This document shows positions 1-7,368 of a stretch of DNA of 64,000 nt, one piece after another. The notes under the pieces are model-generated. The model saw only the letters and a program-made list of their open reading frames with translations. It did no database searches and had not been told where the DNA came from. Source of the DNA: Roseovarius nanhaiticus (GTDB lineage Bacteria; Pseudomonadota; Alphaproteobacteria; Rhodobacterales; Rhodobacteraceae); the NCBI RefSeq assembly GCF_900156535.1, contig NZ_FTNV01000001.1, positions 1,426,001 through 1,490,000 of the forward strand. The letters are read 5' to 3'. The stretch's first letter is position 1, and every line of letters begins with the position of its first letter. Both the position numbers and the translations under genes were made by a program.

Positions 1-310
1 TCAACACATCCGACATGCCCTGCGACACTGCGCGCGAGAAGCGGGTGAAGTTGTCCGATTCTTCGTTTTGTCCGGTCTTGTCGTCGTATTTGTAGATCGC
101 GACATCGATCGTCTTTTTCGCCGGCGGCAATTGCCGCAGCGCCAAGCCAGTATGGGTCGCAGGGGTCGAGAGCGGGGGGACCGAATCGGGATCGAAACGC
201 GTTCCGATGGACTGCATGCCCAACTCTCCGCATCCGCCAAGCGCCGTCAGTAACCCAAGACTCAGCGCAAGCGCAGTAGGTCTGGGGCAAAGTCTAGGAA
301 ATGATTTCAT
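1..310 (-). CDS. csgG: CsgG-like curli secretion lipoprotein (3' end outside window)
   Basis: CsgG forms the outer-membrane pore that secretes curlin subunits. The visible 103 residues begin with a signal peptide ending in a lipobox (LGGC, acylated Cys27), so the product is a lipoprotein. Residues 61-83 (LPPAKK, then VAIYKYDDKTGQ) match the start of the mature CsgG domain. The start is the ATG at 308-310. The gene is last in a same-strand run csgA-csgH-csgB-csgF-csgG, 46 bp behind csgF, and its 3' part lies beyond position 1. Identity rests on the N-terminal motif, the lipobox and the context; the barrel region cannot be examined here. Confidence 0.85.
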   Translation of the reverse strand, partial: MKSFPRLCPRPTALALSLGLLTALGGCGELGMQSIGTRFDPDSVPPLSTPATHTGLALRQLPPAKKTIDVAIYKYDDKTGQNEESDNFTRFSRAVSQGMSDVL

Positions 311-356
311 GCTGCCCTCATTGAGCGCCGCCGTTTTTGGCGGTCTATTATTTCTG

Positions 357-692
357 TCAATTGGAGATCGTTGTGCCAGGAAGAGGCGTGGCCGACGCGG
401 CTGCGGGTGCTGCTGGTGTCACAGGAGGCGTCACGCCGCCGCCAATGCCGCCAAGATCAATTACGATGGGCGGAAAGTTGATGTCAGGCGCACCGCCTCC
501 GCCGCCACCATTGCTGGGCGGTAGATGCGTATTTTGAATTTGAGCTGTGTTGAGCAAATACCCGAAATTATCGGGGTTCCCACCGAAGGCCGGGATCAGG
601 GGTCTGTACAGCAGATCTCCCGCCGTTGCGGCCCCGGCAGCGGTCATCAGCGCCGCCGCAATTAGTCCAGTCAACTTCCTTGCCGTGAACAT
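357..692 (-). CDS. csgF: CsgF-like curli assembly factor
   Basis: CsgF is the extracellular partner that docks on the CsgG pore and couples it to fibre nucleation. This 111-aa product has a signal peptide (about residues 1-24). It then carries the CsgF hallmark near the mature N-terminus: a YRPLIPAFGGNPDN stretch (29-42) followed by LLNTAQIQN (46-54), the part that in known CsgF binds the CsgG pore. The C-terminal half is low-complexity, rich in Gly, Pro and Ala, and shorter than the enterobacterial protein (about 138 aa). It may therefore have kept only the pore-binding head plus a flexible tail. It sits between csgB and csgG. Confidence 0.85.
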   Translation of the reverse strand: MFTARKLTGLIAAALMTAAGAATAGDLLYRPLIPAFGGNPDNFGYLLNTAQIQNTHLPPSNGGGGGGAPDINFPPIVIDLGGIGGGVTPPVTPAAPAAASATPLPGTTISN

Positions 693-805
693 GATGGCCT
701 CCGTTCAAGCAACAGCCCATATGCAATAATCAGAGCGGCGCCTTGACATCAATCGTTTAAAATATAGACCAACTTACCAAGGCAATCTGAATGCTGCAGT
801 CAGGA

Positions 806-1345
806 TCAATTAAGTCTGACGACAGTGCCCCGAGGGGCATTGCGTACTACAATACCTCCACTGTAGCCTTGACCTGCTTGTCCGTAAACAACCTTCGTGC
901 CTACGGAGTCCACGAGGGCAACGGAATTACTGAGGTTGTTGCCGATTTGCGCCGATGCGATCCCGTTTTCCGATCCACCCACGATGGCAGCTGCAGAATA
1001 ATTGTTGCTGCCCAGTTGAGCTTGCGCGATGGCACTGCCCGGCGAATTCTGGATCACGGCCACGGTGGTGTTGGCGTTGCCTTGTTGCAACACTAGGGTG
1101 CCTGAATTGAGGCTGCCCGTGATCGAACTGACCGCACTGTTACCTGTGCCGCCCTGGGCGATGACCGCCGAAGAGCTTGAATCGCCGGAGCCGCCATGTG
1201 AGGCCGCCGACGCGCTTTCCTGGGTAACGACCACCTGTTCGAGCGTCAGTCCGTTGCTGACCTGAAATCCGAATTGTTGCGCCTGTGCGGCGGACATGCT
1301 GCCCAACATCAGGGCGGTTGCGGCAAGAATTATCATGGGGCGCAT
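806..1345 (-). CDS. csgB: Curlin-repeat protein, probable minor subunit/nucleator (CsgB-like)
   Basis: This is a 179-aa secreted protein with a signal peptide of about 22 residues. It carries curlin-type strand-loop-strand repeats, for example AVIAQGGTGNSA, LVLQQGNANTTVAVIQ, AQAQLGSNNYSAAAI and ASAQIGNNLSNSVALV. The repeats are fewer and less regular than in the neighbouring csgA-like product. The C-terminus ends in a more basic segment (VVRNAPRGTVVRLN), reminiscent of the basic C-terminus by which CsgB stays at the cell surface. Assignment as nucleator rather than major subunit is inference from that tail, the repeat irregularity and the position next to csgF and csgG. It follows csgH by 24 bp. 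Confidence 0.75.
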   Translation of the reverse strand: MRPMIILAATALMLGSMSAAQAQQFGFQVSNGLTLEQVVVTQESASAASHGGSGDSSSSAVIAQGGTGNSAVSSITGSLNSGTLVLQQGNANTTVAVIQNSPGSAIAQAQLGSNNYSAAAIVGGSENGIASAQIGNNLSNSVALVDSVGTKVVYGQAGQGYSGGIVVRNAPRGTVVRLN

Positions 1346-1369
1346 ATCTGAATCCTTCGAATCGGGTCT

Positions 1370-1735
1370 CTACCGCTCGTAGTCTAGAGAGCAGGACGCG
1401 TTGCGGTTTCCGTCTTCGATGGAGAGCGTGACAGTCAGACGGCCGCCATCTGCAACATACACTGTTGTGGACGACAAAACAAGAAAACCGTCCGTGAACG
1501 CAGAGCCTTCGCCGAAGGCGCCCGCCTGCCGCGACAGGGATTTATTGCTGCCCTGCTGCACTTCCATCGTCATGTCATAGGTGCCACGGGGCCAGATCTG
1601 CGGATCGACGACACCCTGCAATGTGACGAAGTTTCCGTCCTCCGACATGCGCAGGCTGCAGCTTTCGGACGACGGCGTGGCGCTCGCCTGTGCGGCGCTC
1701 AACGCAAACAGAAGTAGGGTTGGGAACATCTTCAT
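1370..1735 (-). CDS. csgH: CsgH-like periplasmic curli chaperone
   Basis: CsgH, the alphaproteobacterial counterpart of CsgC, is a small periplasmic immunoglobulin-like protein that stops curlin from forming amyloid before secretion. This 121-aa product has a signal peptide (about 1-19) and a beta-rich mature part. It contains the family pattern GTYDMTMEVQQG (51-62) followed by a short SLSRQAGAF stretch. Two cysteines, Cys26 and Cys115, bracket the domain and could form a disulfide. The gene lies between the csgA-like and csgB-like genes, where csgH is expected in alphaproteobacterial curli operons. The assignment rests on fold-level motifs and context. Confidence 0.75.
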   Translation of the reverse strand: MKMFPTLLLFALSAAQASATPSSESCSLRMSEDGNFVTLQGVVDPQIWPRGTYDMTMEVQQGSNKSLSRQAGAFGEGSAFTDGFLVLSSTTVYVADGGRLTVTLSIEDGNRNASCSLDYER

Positions 1736-1761
1736 GCCGTGCTCCTCATCAGGCGTTGATA

Positions 1762-1786
1762 CGGGGGCGCCAAACTGGCGCCCCCG
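1762..1786. other. GC-rich stem-loop between csgA and csgH
   Basis: An 11-bp perfect stem (CGGGGGCGCCA at 1762-1772 and TGGCGCCCCCG at 1776-1786) closes a 3-nt loop. It starts 44 nt downstream of the csgA stop codon. No T-run follows on the minus strand, so it is not a classical terminator. It could partly terminate transcription or protect the csgA mRNA 3' end, giving more of the major subunit than of the downstream genes. Confidence 0.6.
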
Positions 1787-1829
1787 GTCGTGTCGTGTCT
1801 TCCCTGCCGAGGCTGAGAAGGAGAGCCTA

Positions 1830-2741
1830 TCAGTTGCTCTGGTAGTTGACAGCTTGGTTGCCGTTGCCCTGCTGGATGATTGCGCTCTTGTTCGCAGTAC
1901 CCAGCTGGATGCTTGCGGCGGAGTTCAGAGACGCCGCACCAGCAACCGCACCGATTGTGGCCAAGCCTGCCGGGATTGCAACGTTCCGCATCGTGCCATC
2001 GATCGCGGACAGCGAGTTGGAAGCGCCGCCACCCTGCGAGATGAACGACAGGTTGTCGTCACCCACCTGGACCTGCGCCGCGGTGTTGTCCCCATTGTTC
2101 TGGAACGTCACAGCCGAGTTGTTGTTGCCGAACTGCGAGTTGGCCGCGATGTTGTGGTTGCCGTCCTGCAGGATGACCGACGAGTTGTCGTTGCCGACCT
2201 GTGCGGCGGCAGCGCCGTTATCGTCACCGTCCTGGAAGATCGCGTTCGCATTGTTATCGCCCAGCTGCGCGATGGCGGCTTCGTTGCCGGCGTCGGTCTG
2301 ACTGATGATCGCGGTGTTCGCTTCACCATTCTGGATTGTCGCCGATTCTTGGCGGACGCCCGACTGCATGTTCACAGCCTGGTTGTTGTTGCCGACCTGG
2401 AACTGAAGGTTGGCGTTCGACTGCTGCTGAGCGACAGTGCCCTGAATGCCACCCGAGGTTGCGCCACCGGCGGTAATTGCCGCGCTCAGGTTGACCACAG
2501 CCCGTGCTTCGTTGCCAGCTGCGCCAGCCCAGGCATCGGCTTGCTCGTCGTTGCCGCCGCCAGCCGAGTCGAGAGCTTGTGAGTTGTTGCGGGGGCCACC
2601 ATCCTGATTGGCCGTCGCGGCTGTGTTGCTTTCCGCGCTCGCGTTTGCCGGGGCAAGGCCCGCACCGGTCGAGGTTGCCTGAGCTGTTGCCATACCGGCC
2701 GCAAAGACCATCGCTGTTGATGTCAAAAGAAGCTTTTTCAT
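1830..2741 (-). CDS. csgA: Major curlin-like amyloid subunit (CsgA-like)
   Basis: This 303-aa secreted curlin has a signal peptide of about 20 residues ending MATAQA. A long Ala/Gly/Asn-rich acidic N-terminal region (about 21-105) follows. Curlin repeats come next, including four consecutive 22-residue units starting at Ala155, 177, 199 and 221. Each has the pattern AA-x2-Q-x-G-x2-N with a second Gln at unit position 16, the Gln/Asn ladder of curli beta-solenoids. One more repeat pair closes the C-terminus (273-303). Loops are rich in Asp. The start is the ATG at 2739-2741, preceded by AAAAGGATT; the in-frame upstream Met would remove the signal peptide from the N-terminus. It is the first gene of the curli operon. 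Confidence 0.8.
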   Translation of the reverse strand: MKKLLLTSTAMVFAAGMATAQATSTGAGLAPANASAESNTAATANQDGGPRNNSQALDSAGGGNDEQADAWAGAAGNEARAVVNLSAAITAGGATSGGIQGTVAQQQSNANLQFQVGNNNQAVNMQSGVRQESATIQNGEANTAIISQTDAGNEAAIAQLGDNNANAIFQDGDDNGAAAAQVGNDNSSVILQDGNHNIAANSQFGNNNSAVTFQNNGDNTAAQVQVGDDNLSFISQGGGASNSLSAIDGTMRNVAIPAGLATIGAVAGAASLNSAASIQLGTANKSAIIQQGNGNQAVNYQSN

Positions 2742-3155
2742 TTTTGTAATCCTTTTCGATCCATACCCACCCCGAGGATGTCCTCGCGGCATACCCAACG
2801 ATAAGAAGCGCAGCGGCAGCGGGACATTCTGGAGATCACCCATGGCCTATCGGCACCGGTCCCGGTGGTTCGGGGGTCGATGATGCGGGAAAACCCTCGC
2901 GGCAGGGTGGGGGGCGTAACCGATTCCGGTACTGCCCCTACAAGGAAACCGGTTGATTGAGTGATTCGTGTGGGGTTCTCCGGTACGCTTTGGTTTGCAA
3001 GTCGCAAAAAACTTGACTTGGCGTTAACTTTTGGCGAATTTATGGCAACGTTGCATCACGTACGTTTATTGCAAAATATGTTTCGAGATTGAAATTCAAG
3101 GCTGGTTTGCCGGCCCGAAGGTTGAACGATATTTTTCGTCGTTGGGGGATCAGAT
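2742..3155. promoter_or_regulatory. Divergent intergenic region between the curli operon and the exported-protein gene
   Basis: These 414 bp contain no convincing gene and must hold promoters in both directions. A plus-strand -35-like TTGACT lies at 3013-3018, with an AT-rich stretch (3036-3044) at -10 distance. A perfect inverted repeat CGAGGA-tg-TCCTCG occupies 2773-2786, within the csgA leader. The octamer TCCGGTAC occurs twice (2925-2932 and 2979-2986), a possible but unproven regulator site. The divergent CsgD-like regulator is the obvious candidate protein. Confidence 0.45.
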
Positions 3156-3470
3156 ATGGATGCTTTGCTAAAATCGGTGGCCATTGCGACTGTTCTGGGT
3201 CTGACCGGAGCCGCCGAGCATGCGCGCGCCGGCGACCGGGTATATGTGCCGCAAGCGACCTCGGCCTCTAAACTGGTTTACGTGCGTCAGGCGCTCGAGC
3301 TGCCGGACCAACGAGGCGCGCGCGCAGCAGCGGCACGGGCGCAGCGTGCCGAACAGGTGCAGAGCACACGAACCGCTCAGCAGGCGCGGCCGACTTCTGA
3401 CGCGTCCATGTTGGAGCTGAGACCTGCGAATGTACCTGCACTACCCGCCGCGCATATCGCGGTGGACTAA
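3156..3470 (+). CDS. Small exported protein of unknown function beside the curli operon
   Basis: This 104-aa product has a signal peptide (about 1-25, ending ARA-GD). The mature part is short, Ala/Arg/Gln-rich and basic, with an RGARAAAARAQRAEQVQ segment (53-69) likely to be helical. A good Shine-Dalgarno (GGGGGAT) lies about 7 nt before the ATG. I do not recognise a family. It is too short and has none of the motifs I would expect for CsgE, the one standard curli factor not seen in this window. Its position between the curlin operon and the CsgD-like gene suggests a role in fibre production or at the cell surface. Confidence 0.6.
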   Translation: MDALLKSVAIATVLGLTGAAEHARAGDRVYVPQATSASKLVYVRQALELPDQRGARAAAARAQRAEQVQSTRTAQQARPTSDASMLELRPANVPALPAAHIAVD

Positions 3471-3576
3471 GACGATTTCAGGCGCTTCGGCCCATGGGCC
3501 GATCCGGAACACTGACAGACGGTTTTTTGGTGACGGTGTTGGCCTGGTGTAATTTCAAGATGAGTTGGGGGATTTA

Positions 3577-4242
3577 ATGAGTAATTTTGACAAGAAGACA
3601 GTCGGCATTCTGGGGGGATGCTTTTTGGTGAGATCCGCTTTGGAGCTCATTCTGGCGGAGCTGAAGCTAGACTACGTCGCTGCCGACGATCCCGGAAATG
3701 TCCCGCCTGATGTTGGCGTTGTTCTGTTGTCCTACACGACAAACGAGGCCCTTACCGAGTGCATCGCGGCCTGCATGGACAGAGCCGAGCCGCCGCGTAT
3801 CGTTCTGTTTCCTCAGGACGCGTCTCTGCTGGAGAGCGTTCGCGGCCTTCCGGCCGATGTCGCAGCGGTTGTACCGCCCACCCTGGCAGCGCCCGAGATC
3901 CGATCGGTGATATCGCTGGTGGTCGAGGGACACCGCATTCTGCCCTTCGCGTTGTCCGACGGTCACCGCGTGTCTGGCGCCGGAAGACCGGATCGCATCC
4001 GGCCCGGCCTTTTGACCGAGCGGCAGCTGGAGATCCTTCGCGAAGTTGCCAAGGGACAATCGAACAAGGCGATCGCACGGTCGCTTTCCATCTCGATCAA
4101 CACTGTCGAGGCGCATGTTTCCAGGATCATTCGGAAGCTTCAGGTGGATAACCGGACGCAAGCCGCGCTCGCGCTGCGCGAGGGGGTTCCGTCATCCAAG
4201 CCTTCGGTCAGTGCGCACGGTGTCGCGGCCGCGCAAGCTTGA
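3577..4242 (+). CDS. LuxR-family transcriptional regulator, CsgD-like
   Basis: This 221-aa regulator has an N-terminal receiver-like domain (about 8-125) and a C-terminal LuxR/FixJ helix-turn-helix (about 146-205, LTERQLEILREVAKGQSNKA through NTVEAHVSRI). The receiver domain lacks the acidic pocket: the usual N-terminal acidic pair is replaced by GGCF, and the strand that should carry the phospho-Asp reads VVLLSY. Control is therefore probably not by phosphorylation, as also proposed for CsgD. The ATG at 3577 is preferred over an in-frame TTG at 3565 because GGGGGAT lies just upstream of it. The gene is divergent from the curli operon, so it is the probable curli regulator. Confidence 0.8.
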   Translation: MSNFDKKTVGILGGCFLVRSALELILAELKLDYVAADDPGNVPPDVGVVLLSYTTNEALTECIAACMDRAEPPRIVLFPQDASLLESVRGLPADVAAVVPPTLAAPEIRSVISLVVEGHRILPFALSDGHRVSGAGRPDRIRPGLLTERQLEILREVAKGQSNKAIARSLSISINTVEAHVSRIIRKLQVDNRTQAALALREGVPSSKPSVSAHGVAAAQA

Positions 4243-4376
4243 AGGTTGCGGCCCCGCACGTGCCCGTGCACTAGCACAAAACACTCCGGCTCATCAGAGG
4301 GTGACGCCTTGACCTGTCGCATCGATAACGCCCGTGCATTCCGGATCAGACCGATGAACTGTCAAAAGTGGGGGCC

Positions 4377-4410
4377 GACCGGCGCCGGTGGTCTTGGGGC
4401 GGCGCCGGTC
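4377..4410. terminator. Stem-loop downstream of the CsgD-like gene
   Basis: A perfect 10-bp stem (GACCGGCGCC at 4377-4386 and GGCGCCGGTC at 4401-4410) encloses a 14-nt loop. It lies about 135 bp after the regulator stop codon and 100 bp before the next gene. The following bases (TGTCTTCG) are only weakly T-rich, so function as a terminator is plausible but not certain. Confidence 0.4.
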
Positions 4411-4511
4411 TGTCTTCGCCGAAATGCTTGGGGTAAGTCAGGCAGCGAAGGGTTAGGATCAGGATTTAGTAACTTAACAATAGCGCATCACGCGCCTGGG
4501 CCCGGTGTCGA

Positions 4512-5996
4512 ATGTTGACGAAACGCGCAGCCTCCGACGTCAACGCTTTTGGCGCCAAGTTTGGGCGGCTCGTCCGGTCCTACCGTGATGACCTTGGCCT
4601 CTCCGTGCGCGACCTTGCCATCAACGTCTGGAATGACGAAGGGCGCAAGGCCAGCATTTCGCGGCTCGAGAACGGGCATGTTGCCAACCCTGCGGCGCGC
4701 ACCGTGCAGCGCCTGGCCCACGCGCTGGGCATTCCACAAGACGAGATAGACGCGCTGCGCGAACCTCCGCAAAGTCTTCCGTCGCAGCTGGAGGGCCTGC
4801 CAAACGCGCGCCGCGACCAGCTTGAGGCGCTGGCGAGCCGGTTCGAGATCGACAACGTGTTCGACAAGTCTGACGCGGAATTGCGCACGTTACTTGACGG
4901 CAAGGCATCCGAATATCGCATCTTCAAACGCCGGCTTGACGAGTTGGACGATCGCCTCACCCACGTGGCCGACATCAAGGCCGCGGCCCGCGAGGCGGCT
5001 GCGCAGCTGGACCTCGACAAGTATGAAGAGCTTTTGCTGCAGATCGACGAAAGCTATAGCGAGATGACCGTGCGCGCCAAAGAGGCGCGCGCGCGCAACG
5101 CGCTGCTGCGGGGGCGCGCCGATGAAGCCTATCAAGGCTTTGCCAGCGCTGCCGAGACATGGCGCAACATCGACCCCTCTCGATCCGTGAAAGGGCGGCT
5201 GGAATATCATCGGGCGCTCTTCGAGCACGGTTTGCGTTTTGGCGGAACGGGACTGGAACGCTCGGCTGACATTCTGCGTCCGGCGCTGGCCACTCAGGAC
5301 TGTGCCGCCCCGCGCCGCGCACGCGTGTTGCAGAACTTGGCCAACGCCCTCGCCAACATAGGGGTCCGGTCCGAAGGCACCGCCAGCATGGCCTTGATGG
5401 ACGAGGCGACCCAGAAGTATGAGGAGGCGCTTTCGCTTGTCTCCGAAGATGAGGACGGCGACGTATGGGCAATGGTGCAGCAGAACCTCGGGGCTGCCCT
5501 GTCGATGCGCGCGAAACAGTGCGATGACACCGGCGAGCGCCGCGCCTTTCTGGGCCGCGCAATCGAAGCCTTCCGCGCGGCGCTGCGCTTGCGTCCGCGC
5601 GACAGCAAGCCGCTTGAATGGGCAATGACAACTCAGAACGTGGCTGTCACCTTGTTGGAGACGGCGCACGCGACACCCGGGAAAGACGGGCTCATGCTGC
5701 TCAAGCGGGCGGATCAACTACTGCACGACACGCTGGGGGTTCGCAGCCGTGACGCGGCGCCGTTCGACTGGGCGTTGACACAGGAAAACCTCGCAATCGT
5801 ATCTCAGGCGATGGCCGAGCGCTGTGCTGTATCCGAACGCGCGGACCACCTCGCATCGGCCGCGCGCCATGTCGCCGCCGCGCTGGAAGTATTCCAGTCC
5901 GAGGGCGACACGTACTACCATGAGAAAGCGTCCGAACTGGCCTTGGAAATTAAACAGAGCGCAGCGCAAGCGAAATCGGACGACCCGGCGGCCTGA
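4512..5996 (+). CDS. XRE-type HTH protein with long TPR-like C-terminal region
   Basis: This 494-aa protein has an N-terminal XRE/Cro-type helix-turn-helix (about 13-76, including GLSVRDLAINVW and ASISRLENGHV). A coiled-coil-like acidic linker (about 95-180) follows, then a long all-helical region (about 180-485) with tetratricopeptide-like helix pairs. HTH-TPR proteins commonly sense a ligand or peptide through the TPR part. No membrane segment or enzymatic motif is visible. No clear ribosome-binding site precedes the ATG at 4512, so the start may be leaderless or internal. It stands alone between the curli genes and the pyrimidine operon, and its target is unknown. Confidence 0.75.
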   Translation: MLTKRAASDVNAFGAKFGRLVRSYRDDLGLSVRDLAINVWNDEGRKASISRLENGHVANPAARTVQRLAHALGIPQDEIDALREPPQSLPSQLEGLPNARRDQLEALASRFEIDNVFDKSDAELRTLLDGKASEYRIFKRRLDELDDRLTHVADIKAAAREAAAQLDLDKYEELLLQIDESYSEMTVRAKEARARNALLRGRADEAYQGFASAAETWRNIDPSRSVKGRLEYHRALFEHGLRFGGTGLERSADILRPALATQDCAAPRRARVLQNLANALANIGVRSEGTASMALMDEATQKYEEALSLVSEDEDGDVWAMVQQNLGAALSMRAKQCDDTGERRAFLGRAIEAFRAALRLRPRDSKPLEWAMTTQNVAVTLLETAHATPGKDGLMLLKRADQLLHDTLGVRSRDAAPFDWALTQENLAIVSQAMAERCAVSERADHLASAARHVAAALEVFQSEGDTYYHEKASELALEIKQSAAQAKSDDPAA

Positions 5997-6340
5997 GCAT
6001 GTGCCATCCCTGGGCCCTCAGGCGCACGCAATTTCCAACATCGGGCTCTATCTGACTCTTCGTCCCACAAGGGAGCCGCGCAGGCTGGCCTCTGGTTATT
6101 CGGGCATATTCAGGCTGACGCTGGTCACCGCGCACCCCAGGGATCGAAACCGCGTTTTATTGCCAACCGTTGGGGCTGCGTCCGCATTCTTGGGCATCGG
6201 CCGGCAATCGGCATTGGTTGTTCCTGTCGGAGATCTTTTGTCTCGGCCCGAGGGCCGTTTTGGCCAAAATCCTGCCGCCGGATTAAGAGAGCGGCGCGCC
6301 CGTTGCCGAACGCGCCGCCCTTGATCATTGGATCAATTCA
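5997..6340. other. Intergenic stretch without a recognisable gene
   Basis: These 344 bp lie between the convergent ends of the HTH-TPR gene and the ABC substrate-binding protein gene. Short open frames exist, but none has a ribosome-binding site or recognisable product. The only structure seen is the stem-loop at 6291-6318. Confidence 0.5.
6291..6318 (-). terminator. Probable terminator of the pyrimidine transport operon
   Basis: An 8-bp perfect stem (GCGGCGCG at 6291-6298, CGCGCCGC at 6311-6318) with a 12-nt loop lies 22 bp beyond the stop codon of the last operon gene. On the minus strand it is followed by TCTCTTAAT, a moderately T-rich tail. Confidence 0.5.
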
Positions 6341-7336
6341 TTAATTCAGTGCCTTGTCCGTCACGGTGTGCGTCCAAGCAGCCTCGCCGGGATCAGCGGT
6401 GATGACCGGGTCCGAGCCGCCGGAGAGCAGCGAATTGATCGTGCGCTGGAAATCGGCAGGATCAAGCGCGCCGTTGCTGCCCGCGGTCAGCTTTGCAATC
6501 TCTTTCATCATGCGGATCTGATGGTCTTCGGTCTGGGCGCCACTGGCGTCGTTATCGAGCACGATCATTGCGGCCTCTTCGGGGTTCTCTTCGGCCCATT
6601 TCCAACCTTTCATCGACGCGGCCACAAAGCGCGCCATCTTGTCGACGAAGGCCGGATCTTCGAGGTTCTCGCCCAGGACATAAAGTCCGTCCTCAAGGGT
6701 GGAAACGCCCTGATCCTCGTATTTGAAGACCACCAGCTCTTCGGGGGTCAGCCCCGCGTCGAGGACCTGACCATACTCGTTATACGTCATGGTCGAGATG
6801 CAGGCCGCCTGACCCTGCAACAGCGGATCGACGTTGAAACCCTGCTTGAGCACAGTCACGCCGCCGTCCGAACCATCCGTGGGGATGCCCAACTGGCTCA
6901 TCCAGCTGAGGAAGGGATATTCATTGCCGCTGAACCAAACGCCCAACGTCTTGCCCGGAAAATCCTCCGGCGTCTCAACGCCGCTATCCTTTCGGCAGGT
7001 CAGCATCATGCCCGAGGATTTGAAGGGCTGCGCGATGTTGACGAGGTCAAGACCCTTCTCGCGGCTGGCCATGGCCGAGGGCATCCAGTCAACCACCACA
7101 TCCGCGCCGCCGCCCGCGATGACCTGCGCGGGGGCGATATCGGGGCCGCCCGGCTTGATCGTTACGTCAAGATCGACCTCATCGTAAAAGCCCTGATCCT
7201 GCGCCACGTAATAGCCCGCAAACTGCGCTTGCGTGACCCATTTCAGTTGCAGTGTGACGTCATCCGCCGCCTGCGCCGCGCCCGCGCCCATGAGGGCCGC
7301 GCCGGCCAGTCCGAGCGTCTTGGTGAGTGTTTTCAT
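6341..7336 (-). CDS. ABC transporter substrate-binding protein, NMT1/THI5 (SsuA-like) family
   Basis: This 331-aa periplasmic binding protein has a signal peptide (about 1-23, ending GAAQAA). The family opening VTLQLKWVTQAQFAGYYVA (26-44) is characteristic of the NMT1/ThiY/SsuA group, whose members bind pyrimidines, sulfonates or similar small ligands. Start ATG 7334-7336 follows AGGGAGAT; the longer open frame upstream is out-of-frame shadow of the permease. It is the last gene of an operon with two permeases, an ATPase, a dihydropyrimidinase and an N-carbamoyl hydrolase. The ligand is therefore inferred to be a pyrimidine, hydantoin or ureido compound. Confidence 0.85.
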   Translation of the reverse strand: MKTLTKTLGLAGAALMGAGAAQAADDVTLQLKWVTQAQFAGYYVAQDQGFYDEVDLDVTIKPGGPDIAPAQVIAGGGADVVVDWMPSAMASREKGLDLVNIAQPFKSSGMMLTCRKDSGVETPEDFPGKTLGVWFSGNEYPFLSWMSQLGIPTDGSDGGVTVLKQGFNVDPLLQGQAACISTMTYNEYGQVLDAGLTPEELVVFKYEDQGVSTLEDGLYVLGENLEDPAFVDKMARFVAASMKGWKWAEENPEEAAMIVLDNDASGAQTEDHQIRMMKEIAKLTAGSNGALDPADFQRTINSLLSGGSDPVITADPGEAAWTHTVTDKALN

Positions 7337-7368
7337 TTTGTCATCTCCCTGTTGATTATCGTTGTCGT

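Noticed and set aside
3156..3470. Identification of the exported protein as CsgE
   Set aside because: Too short and lacking any CsgE-like pattern I know; only its location suggested the idea.
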